Below, one piece after another: positions 1 to 4,561 of a stretch of 5,354 bases of DNA (its first letter is position 1; every line of letters begins with the position of its first letter). The notes beneath the pieces were generated by a model, which was not told the origin of the DNA, did no database searches, and saw only the letters and a list, made by a program, of their open reading frames with translations. The DNA comes from an uncultured Methanobrevibacter sp. (lineage in GTDB: Archaea; Methanobacteriota; Methanobacteria; Methanobacteriales; Methanobacteriaceae), in the NCBI GenBank assembly GCA_946611495.1, contig CAMODR010000108.1:1-5354 (forward strand), read 5' to 3'. A program made the position numbers and the translations under genes.

Positions 1-4
1 GGTG
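1..4 (+). promoter_or_regulatory. Ribosome binding site of rio1
   Basis: GGTG lies 5 nt before the ATG at 10 and is complementary to the GGAGGTGATC-type pairing region of archaeal 16S rRNA. The site is cut by the window edge, so its full extent is not visible. It supports the ATG at 10 as the start. Confidence 0.6.
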
Positions 5-9
5 TTTTT

Positions 10-786
10 ATGCAAGAAGATCCAAAAGTGGCTAAAGCGGATGAGGAAGTTCAGAAATTAATTTCAAGGAAAAGAACTAAAGATGCTGATGACAGAAAGG
101 TTTCCAGCGAGATCTTTGATAAGGCAACCTTGCAGGTATTGTATAAGTTAGCTAATCAAGGCCATTTGGATATTTTAAATGGTGCAATCAGCACAGGAAA
201 GGAAGCTAATGTGCTTAAGGGCATCAAGGATGATGGGTCTATCGTTGCAGTTAAGATTTATAGGATAGCAACCTCTGACTTTAAGAAAATGCAGTATTAC
301 ATTGCAGGAGACCCTAGATTCAATGTCAGGTCAAGCAATAAGAGGCAATTGATTAACAATTGGGTAAATAAGGAGTTTAGAAATCTCACTCGTCTTAGTG
401 AAGCAGGAGTTAATGTGCCTAAGGCTATAACCAGTTTAAGTAATGTTTTAATAATTGAGTTTATTGGTGATGAAGAGGGAAATCCTGCTCCTACAGTCAA
501 GAATCTTCCACCACAAGACCCTAATGATTTCTATGAGCAATTGGTAGAGCAGATGGATAGGTTCATTAATAAGGCAAATCTTATTCATGGTGACTTATCA
601 AGCTATAATATTCTTAATATGGATGAAAAGCCAGTTATTATTGATGTTTCACAATCTGTTGTAAGGGACCACATAATTGCAAATGAGCTTCTTGAGCGAG
701 ACATTAAGAATATTAGTTTTGAGTTTTCTAAGATGGGTGTGGACACATCCATTGAAGATTTAACTAATCGCCTATTAAAAAGCTAA
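10..786 (+). CDS. rio1: Rio1-type atypical serine/threonine protein kinase
   Basis: A 258-residue RIO1 kinase, about the usual size for archaeal Rio1 (roughly 260). Visible motifs are the Rio1 nucleotide loop STGKEANV (61-68), the ATP-binding lysine in VAVKIYR (Lys82), a helix-C glutamate in KEFRNL (Glu122), the hinge around IEFIG (149-153), the catalytic loop HGDLSSYN (193-200; Asp195, Asn200) and the metal-binding IDVSQ (Asp212). Residues about 86-112 match the flexible loop that is specific to Rio1. The loop STGKEA, and the lack of an N-terminal winged helix, separate it from Rio2. In the family, Rio1 acts in the cytoplasm as an ATPase/kinase in final maturation of the small ribosomal subunit. 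The ATG at 10 follows GGTG (1-4) by 5 nt, the same spacing as at 899. The nearby dim2 gene serves the same process. What lies upstream is outside the window; eIF1A is a common neighbour, but that is inference. Confidence 0.96.
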   Translation: MQEDPKVAKADEEVQKLISRKRTKDADDRKVSSEIFDKATLQVLYKLANQGHLDILNGAISTGKEANVLKGIKDDGSIVAVKIYRIATSDFKKMQYYIAGDPRFNVRSSNKRQLINNWVNKEFRNLTRLSEAGVNVPKAITSLSNVLIIEFIGDEEGNPAPTVKNLPPQDPNDFYEQLVEQMDRFINKANLIHGDLSSYNILNMDEKPVIIDVSQSVVRDHIIANELLERDIKNISFEFSKMGVDTSIEDLTNRLLKS

Positions 787-804
787 TTTAATCAAATTTA
801 TTTT

Positions 805-829
805 TATTAATTAATTTCTTTAATTAATA
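805..829 (+). terminator. AT-only hairpin and oligo-T region after rio1
   Basis: TATTAATTAA (805-814) and TTAATTAATA (820-829) form a perfect 10-bp inverted repeat around a 5-nt loop, starting 18 nt after the rio1 stop. T-rich stretches flank it (800-805 and about 837-852). Archaeal RNA polymerase stops mainly at oligo-T on the coding strand, so the T runs are probably the working part. The stem contains no G or C and would be weak as RNA. It is probably the end of the rio1 transcript, which would separate rio1 from the next gene. Confidence 0.45.
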
Positions 830-889
830 TTTAACTTATTTTTATTATTTCTTGAAAATAATTGTTAATAATATTTCTTTTCTATTTAT

Positions 890-893
890 GGTG
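890..893 (+). promoter_or_regulatory. Ribosome binding site of the DUF3781 gene
   Basis: GGTG ends 5 nt before the ATG at 899, the same motif and spacing as at rio1. It fixes the ATG at 899 as the start rather than the ATG at 888, which overlaps the site and is followed at once by a stop (ATG GTG TAA). Confidence 0.6.
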
Positions 894-898
894 TAATT

Positions 899-1132
899 AT
901 GGAATTATTGGATAATATTAACAAAATTCATACTACTGAAATGGGTGTTAAGAGGATTCAAAAGAATCTTGGAATTGATGTTGAGCCTGTGGAATATTGT
1001 GTTTCTAAAATAAAGGATAAAAATGCATTAATTGAAAGAAAGGGAAAAAATTATTATGTGACAATTGATGGATGCATAATTACTGTAAACGCATCTTCTT
1101 ATACAATTATCACTGCTCATAAGCTTAAATAA
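899..1132 (+). CDS. DUF3781 family small protein, function unknown
   Basis: A 77-residue protein that I recognise from its sequence pattern as DUF3781, a short family of unknown function (about 70-85 residues) found mainly in Firmicutes and some archaea. Family-like segments are the N-terminal IHTTEMGVKRIQKNLGI (10-26) and the C-terminal GKNYYVTIDGCIITVN (about 49-64), ending in SYTIITAHK (67-75). The likely fold is an N-terminal helical part followed by a small beta sheet; this is a prediction by eye. There is no signal peptide or membrane helix, so it should be cytosolic. It has an ATG start with a GGTG site 5 nt upstream, and it is flanked on both sides by AT-rich gaps with terminator-like sequence, so it is probably transcribed alone. 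It sits between two ribosome-maturation genes without an obvious shared role, which suggests insertion, possibly by transfer from Firmicutes. No function should be assigned. Confidence 0.85.
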   Translation: MELLDNINKIHTTEMGVKRIQKNLGIDVEPVEYCVSKIKDKNALIERKGKNYYVTIDGCIITVNASSYTIITAHKLK

Positions 1133-1156
1133 TCTTATTTTCTATTTCTTTTATTT
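1130..1156 (+). terminator. T-rich terminator region after the DUF3781 gene
   Basis: Immediately after the stop codon the coding strand reads as repeated short T runs separated by single C or A bases (about 1134-1156). Such oligo-T series are typical factor-independent stop sites for archaeal RNA polymerase. There is no strong hairpin here. The assignment rests on composition and position only. Confidence 0.4.
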
Positions 1157-1208
1157 AAAACGAAATATTAGTTTTCAAATGCTCTTGGATAATTTTAATT
1201 ATATATTA

Positions 1209-1216
1209 TTTATAAA
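1209..1216 (+). promoter_or_regulatory. Candidate TATA box, distal to dim2
   Basis: TTTATAAA occurs here and again at 1260-1267. This copy sits in a longer alternating AT stretch (about 1198-1216). If used, transcription would begin near 1240 and give a leader of about 150 nt. The background is so AT-rich that chance matches are expected. Confidence 0.2.
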
Positions 1217-1259
1217 CAAAATTTTATGTTCTTATAGTTTAGTTTCTATTGCATAAAAT

Positions 1260-1267
1260 TTTATAAA
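1260..1267 (+). promoter_or_regulatory. Candidate TATA box for dim2
   Basis: TTTATAAA fits the methanogen TATA consensus. The usual spacing of about 25 nt puts the transcript start near 1290, so the 1306-1360 inverted repeat would lie inside a 5' leader of about 100 nt. No clear BRE is seen upstream beyond an A-rich stretch. In this AT-rich region the call is tentative. Confidence 0.35.
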
Positions 1268-1305
1268 GATTAATAAATAATGGGATAAATAATTATTATT
1301 AGTTA

Positions 1306-1360
1306 ACATTTGTTTTAATGATTAAAGTAATTTTGATTAATCAGCGATTAAAGCAAATGT
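1306..1360 (+). promoter_or_regulatory. Long inverted repeat in the dim2 leader (hairpin or operator)
   Basis: ACATTTGTTTTAAT (1306-1319) is the reverse complement of ATTAAAGCAAATGT (1347-1360) at 13 of 14 positions, the odd one being a permissible G-U pair. Nested inside, GATTAA (1320-1325) pairs with TTAATC (1337-1342). As RNA this gives 14 plus 6 stacked pairs, a 4-nt bulge (1343-1346) and an 11-nt loop. A T5 run follows at 1362-1366, and the ribosome site of dim2 starts only 20 nt after the stem. It could be a leader structure affecting translation or early termination, or a DNA dyad for a regulator. The pairing is seen directly; the role is inferred. Confidence 0.55.
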
Positions 1361-1379
1361 ATTTTTAAATTAAATAAAT

Positions 1380-1386
1380 GAGGTGA
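1380..1386 (+). promoter_or_regulatory. Ribosome binding site that sets the TTG start of dim2
   Basis: GAGGTGA is a 7-nt match to the pairing region of archaeal 16S rRNA. It ends 5 nt before TTG at 1392, the same spacing as the other genes here. The alternative in-frame GTG at 1383 lies inside this site and cannot be used with it, so TTG at 1392 is the better start. Confidence 0.8.
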
Positions 1387-1391
1387 ATAAA

Positions 1392-1994
1392 TTGCCAGAA
1401 ACTGACTATCTTAAAGTTCCTGCAGATAGAGTAGGTGCTTTAATCGGAACAAAAGGAGAAACTAAACAATTGATTGAAAATGCAACAAATACTCATTTAG
1501 ATATTGATAGTGATGAAGGTACAGTAGCTATTTACCCTGGTGAAAATATGGAAGATCCTCTTGGCGTATGGAAGGCTAACCATATTGTAAAAGCTATTGC
1601 ACGTGGTTTTAATCCTCATGTAGCATTAAAATTAAATAAAGATGATATTTACTTGGAAATAATTAAATTGCCTTTATATGTTGGAAAATCCAAAAAGGCT
1701 ATGGCTAGATATAAAGGCAGAATTATTGGAAAGGATGGTAAAACAAGAGAGATTATTGTCGATATGGCAGAAGTGGATATGGCAATTTATGGTAAAACCG
1801 TTTCACTAATTGGCGAACTGGAAAATGTTATGGTTGCAAAAGAAGCGGTAGAAATGATTCTCAATGGATCAAGACATAAATCTGTCTATGCATTCCTCGA
1901 AAATAAGAAGAATGATCGTAAAATGAAAGAGTTTAAGGAAGTCGTTGGAATTGAAAAGGATGAAATACAATTCCGTGATGACTTGGATGATTAG
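1392..1994 (+). CDS. KH-domain RNA-binding protein, archaeal Dim2/Pno1 homologue
   Basis: A 200-residue protein from TTG at 1392 with two KH domains. The first carries the loop IGTKG (18-22), and the second [11 protein letters not shown] (109-119) with its GKDG loop at 113-116. Between them, [14 protein letters not shown] (68-81) matches the Dim2/Pno1 signature that links the domains. The C-terminus has [12 protein letters not shown] (159-170), also typical of the family, and then a charged tail rich in Lys, Glu and Asp. In archaea and eukaryotes the protein binds pre-16S/18S rRNA near the 3' end and assists the late cleavage and dimethylation steps, working alongside Rio1 and Nob1. An open frame allows a GTG start at 1383, but that codon lies within the Shine-Dalgarno site. 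It is preceded by the 1306-1360 inverted repeat and followed by a T-rich tract, so it probably has its own regulated transcript. Confidence 0.93.
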   Translation: MPETDYLKVPADRVGALIGTKGETKQLIENATNTHLDIDSDEGTVAIYPGENMEDPLGVWKANHIVKAIARGFNPHVALKLNKDDIYLEIIKLPLYVGKSKKAMARYKGRIIGKDGKTREIIVDMAEVDMAIYGKTVSLIGELENVMVAKEAVEMILNGSRHKSVYAFLENKKNDRKMKEFKEVVGIEKDEIQFRDDLDD

Positions 1995-2220
1995 ATAAAT
2001 TTATCTTTTTTCCTTTGTTTTTTTTCTTTTTCATTTTTTTAATTTTTTTTATTTTCTCATTGTCTTTTATTTTTTTATTTTTCATTTATCTGATTTTCTT
2101 TCTTTTTTATTTTTTATTTTTCATTTTTTAAATTTTCATTTTTTCTAATAAATTGAAATTTTATTTTTCCAAAATTTCTTTATTTTTTTATAATTTTCTA
2201 TTCAGTATTGTTTTTATTGT
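1995..2220 (+). terminator. Long T-rich tract after dim2, probable multi-site terminator
   Basis: More than 200 nt right after the dim2 stop is dominated by T on the coding strand, with many runs of five to eight T and very few G. The motif T(4-5)CAT(3-7) recurs with its C at 2032, 2083, 2122 and 2137. Repeated oligo-T is the standard archaeal termination signal, and a series of them suggests stepwise, efficient termination. The tract is much longer than needed for one terminator. No open frame of note lies in it. Confidence 0.5.
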
Positions 2221-2290
2221 TACGAATCAATTTTTATTAAAGTTTACTATATCTTATCAATAGTATATAGATAAGGCAAAAATTTTATCA

Positions 2291-2340
2291 TAAAAAATTA
2301 AGGTAGGTTTCATTAAAATGACTTTTGCTTTAATTTTTTA
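2291..2340 (+). repeat. Inverted repeat, 11 bp perfect, extendable to a 17-pair RNA stem
   Basis: TAAAAAATTAA (2291-2301) is exactly complementary to TTAATTTTTTA (2330-2340). On the + strand RNA the stem can continue inward to 2307/2324 with one G-C, one A-U and four G-U pairs, leaving a 16-nt loop. The G-U pairs work only if this strand is transcribed, which weakly favours an RNA on the + strand. The outer stem is all A-U, and such repeats can arise by chance in this composition. Confidence 0.4.
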
Positions 2341-2349
2341 ATATAGTTT

Positions 2350-2390
2350 ATACTTTGTATGTTAAAATCTTAAAAATATATGCAAAGTAT
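2350..2390 (+). repeat. Inverted repeat around the ATACTTTG element
   Basis: ATACTTTGTAT (2350-2360) pairs with ATGCAAAGTAT (2380-2390) over 11 positions with one G-U. It extends inward by a G-U and a U-A pair (2361-2362 / 2378-2379), giving 13 pairs and a 15-nt loop. The right arm can instead pair with ATACTTT at 2394-2400, so the two structures exclude one another. Confidence 0.4.
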
Positions 2391-2400
2391 TATATACTTT
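2384..2400. promoter_or_regulatory. Dyad AAAGTAT-TAT-ATACTTT overlapping a TATA-like core
   Basis: AAAGTAT (2384-2390), a 3-nt spacer and ATACTTT (2394-2400) form a perfect 7-bp inverted repeat, with TTATATA (2390-2396) in the middle. This resembles an operator laid over a TATA box. If it were a promoter, transcription would start around 2420, over 330 nt before top6B. This is an inference from layout only. Confidence 0.25.
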
Positions 2401-2696
2401 CGCGTACATATGTATATGTAGTGAAGAATTTACTATGTTTTAGTTAATTTTTTCATGAATTTTTAAAATTATAAAAATATTTGGAATAGAATTTATCAAA
2501 ACATTACCACTATAAACATTAATTTATTCTATGTTTTTAATTTTTAAATTTTTAAAAAATTAATTGTAAACTTTATGGAAATTTTTAGAACTTTACTTCA
2601 TTATATCTGTTTTAATCAATACTTTTGTTGTTTAGATATGGTGAGGTATTTGAAGTAGAATATGTACGTGCATTGCATGATTTTATTACTTTTTAC

Positions 2697-2710
2697 TTTA
2701 AATTTAATTA
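2697..2710 (+). promoter_or_regulatory. Candidate TATA-like element for top6B
   Basis: A TTTAAATTTAA-type stretch lies about 50-60 nt before the TTG at 2756. The usual 25-nt spacing would place the transcript start near 2725-2735, leaving a short leader that contains the ribosome site. TATAAATT near 2723-2730 is too close, as a start from it would remove most of the ribosome site. The evidence is weak in this composition. Confidence 0.22.
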
Positions 2711-2741
2711 AAAATAGTTTGATATAAATTTATTCTAAATT

Positions 2742-2750
2742 AAAGGAGGT
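2742..2750 (+). promoter_or_regulatory. Ribosome binding site that sets the TTG start of top6B
   Basis: AAAGGAGGT is the strongest Shine-Dalgarno site in the window and ends 5 nt before TTG at 2756. No ATG in frame lies nearby upstream. The next downstream ATG codon would remove the N-terminal segment, so TTG is the start. Confidence 0.8.
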
Positions 2751-2755
2751 TTAAT

Positions 2756-4561
2756 TTGTCTCAACAAGCTCAGGAACTCTTTGAAAACTTTAATGAATTG
2801 ACTCCATCAGAGTTCTTTAGAAAAAATAAGCAGATGTTAGGATTTTCTGGGAAGATTCGTTCTTTAACTATCGTTTTCCACGAATTGATCACTAACAGTT
2901 TTGATGCAGCAGAAGAAGCAGGTATATTGCCTGAAATAAGTATTAAATTAGATAGAATAGGCAAAGACCATTACGTATTGACACATTCAGATAATGGTCC
3001 GGGAATTCCTGAAGAATATGTCATGAAAGTATACTGTCAAATGTTTGCTGGTTCCAAATTCAGAAACATACAATCTAGAGGGCAACAAGGTTTAGGTTGT
3101 AGTGGATGTGTGCTTTTATCTCAAATGACTACTGGTGAGTCTACCCATGTAACTTCCGGTTGGATGGAAAATGGTGAGCTCAAAGGAGTCAAGATGGAAT
3201 TCAAAATGGATGTAAAGCAAAATAAGGGAGATTTAATCAAAAAAAGCGAATTTACTCCTACAGGTACTGGAGTATGCATTAGGCTTCACTTCAAGGAAGT
3301 TTCCTACTCTTTAGCTGAACAAGGTGCATTCGAATACATTCGTAGAACCATGATTGCTAACCCTCATGCTAAAATTACATTCAGAGACCCTAGCGCTCAT
3401 AAATACATCTTTAAAAGGGCTGCTGAAATCGTACCAGTATTGCCTCAAGAAGTATTGCCACACCCTAAAGGTGTAACTGCTGACGATATTATCACTATTG
3501 CTAAGTTTACAGATAAAAGAAACTATAAAAGCATGCTTACAAGCTCATTATCCAGAATGTCTTCCAAAAAGATTTCAGAGCTTCAGGAAATTACTGGAAT
3601 TGATATGAAAAAACGTCCAAAGGATATGGAATGGGCAGAAGCTGAAGCTATTGTGGAGGCATTTGGAAAGATGAAATTCATGGCTCCTCCTACCTCCGGA
3701 TTAATTCCTATTGGTGAAGAGCAAATTGAGAAAGGTATGAAACTCATCTTAAAACCTGAATTCATTACAACAATTACAAGAAAACCTGTTACCTATAAGG
3801 GTGGTGTAGCATTCATTGTAGAGGCAGGTATTGCATATGGTGGAGATGCAGGTAGAATTGTAAATGATCAAAGAAAATCTGAAATCTTAAGATTTGCTAA
3901 TAGGGTTCCATTAACTTTCGATGCAGGAAGCTGTGCAATTACCGAAGCATTGAAATCAATTGATTGGAGAAGATATGGTCTTAGAGACTTGGATAACACT
4001 CCACTCACATTGTTTGTAAACATTATCTCAACTCAAGTTCCTTACCTTTCTACAGGTAAACAGAGTATTGCTCCTGAACCTGAAATCGTTCATGAGATTA
4101 GGCAAGCAACTATGAAAATTGCTAGAAGACTTCAAAAGCATATTAGGTCTAAAAAGGCTGAAAAGGAAAAAGCTATGAGATCTAAAATCTTTGAAGACTA
4201 TGTTCCAGTTATTATTGAAGAAGCTGCAGCACTTGCAGAAACTGGAGTTCCTGATTATAAGCCTGTTCTAGCTAAAGTTACCAGAAGAGCGTTAGCAGAG
4301 CTAATGGGTGAAAAAGTAGAGGAAGAAGAGGAAGAAGAAGATTACGTAGATTCCTTGCTTGAAGAGCTTGACGAATTTGGTCACACTGTAGATAAGGAAC
4401 ATTCAAGCAGAAAAGATAGGGTTCAAGAATCTGATTTAGATGAAGCATTTATGGATGATGAAAAACCTAAACGAAAATCTAAAAAGTCAGATAAGAAATC
4501 AGATGGCGCTGATGAAGGACAATCTACTTTATTCGATTCAAAAGATCAGGGGGATGATTAG
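2756..4561 (+). CDS. top6B: DNA topoisomerase VI subunit B (ATPase subunit)
   Basis: A 601-residue GHKL-family ATPase. It shows the Bergerat-fold motifs: N-box [10 protein letters not shown] (42-51; Glu43, Asn47), DNGPGI (79-84) and the G2 lid [10 protein letters not shown] (108-117). The helix-two-turns-helix insert falls roughly at 235-305. The transducer domain follows, with the switch lysine in STGKQS (Lys435). After about 515 comes a low-complexity, highly charged tail with seven Glu (522-528), a Lys/Arg-rich patch (570-582) and QSTLFD (589-594) near the end; I see no Ig-like C-terminal domain of the Methanosarcina type. Two B subunits dimerise on ATP binding and drive strand passage through the DNA cut made by subunit A. 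It starts with TTG behind a very strong ribosome site, and its stop touches the top6A start, so the two are cotranscribed and probably translationally coupled. The 761-nt gap upstream indicates its own promoter. Confidence 0.97.
   Translation: MSQQAQELFENFNELTPSEFFRKNKQMLGFSGKIRSLTIVFHELITNSFDAAEEAGILPEISIKLDRIGKDHYVLTHSDNGPGIPEEYVMKVYCQMFAGSKFRNIQSRGQQGLGCSGCVLLSQMTTGESTHVTSGWMENGELKGVKMEFKMDVKQNKGDLIKKSEFTPTGTGVCIRLHFKEVSYSLAEQGAFEYIRRTMIANPHAKITFRDPSAHKYIFKRAAEIVPVLPQEVLPHPKGVTADDIITIAKFTDKRNYKSMLTSSLSRMSSKKISELQEITGIDMKKRPKDMEWAEAEAIVEAFGKMKFMAPPTSGLIPIGEEQIEKGMKLILKPEFITTITRKPVTYKGGVAFIVEAGIAYGGDAGRIVNDQRKSEILRFANRVPLTFDAGSCAITEALKSIDWRRYGLRDLDNTPLTLFVNIISTQVPYLSTGKQSIAPEPEIVHEIRQATMKIARRLQKHIRSKKAEKEKAMRSKIFEDYVPVIIEEAAALAETGVPDYKPVLAKVTRRALAELMGEKVEEEEEEEDYVDSLLEELDEFGHTVDKEHSSRKDRVQESDLDEAFMDDEKPKRKSKKSDKKSDGADEGQSTLFDSKDQGDD
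4549..4553 (+). promoter_or_regulatory. Ribosome binding site of top6A inside the end of top6B
   Basis: GGGGG (within AGGGGGATGATTAG) lies 8 nt before the ATG at 4562, inside the last codons of top6B. It is a weaker match than the sites of dim2 and top6B. Together with the TAGATG junction it suggests that ribosomes ending top6B can restart at once on top6A. Confidence 0.4.

Larger units (their letters stand above)
2221..2755. other. Gene-free, structured upstream region of top6B
   Basis: I find no convincing gene in these 535 nt. It holds a small dyad (CTTATC 2253-2258 / GATAAG 2270-2275), hairpins at 2291-2340 and 2350-2390, a short dyad at 2384-2400, the 10-bp palindrome TACATATGTA (2405-2414), a direct repeat AAACATTA (2499-2506 and 2514-2521), and a less AT-rich patch at about 2636-2680. 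Start-to-stop frames are very short and lack a well-spaced ribosome site. It may contain the top6B promoter and a long leader, or an unrecognised small RNA. Confidence 0.5.

Noticed and set aside
10..786. Rio2 kinase
   Set aside because: The nucleotide loop is STGKEANV, typical of Rio1, and there is no N-terminal winged-helix domain.
1383..1391. GTG at 1383 as the start of the KH protein
   Set aside because: It lies inside the GAGGTGA ribosome site, which is ideally spaced for the TTG at 1392, and the family-like sequence begins after it.
2662..2721. Short hydrophobic frame of about 19 residues as a leader peptide of top6B
   Set aside because: No ribosome site at proper spacing (GGTGAGG ends 15 nt upstream), no family resemblance, and such frames are expected by chance.
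1995..2755. CRISPR array, tRNA or C/D box RNA in the long gap
   Set aside because: No regularly spaced repeats, no tRNA cloverleaf or T-arm sequence, and no C box (RTGATGA) with a matching D box were found.
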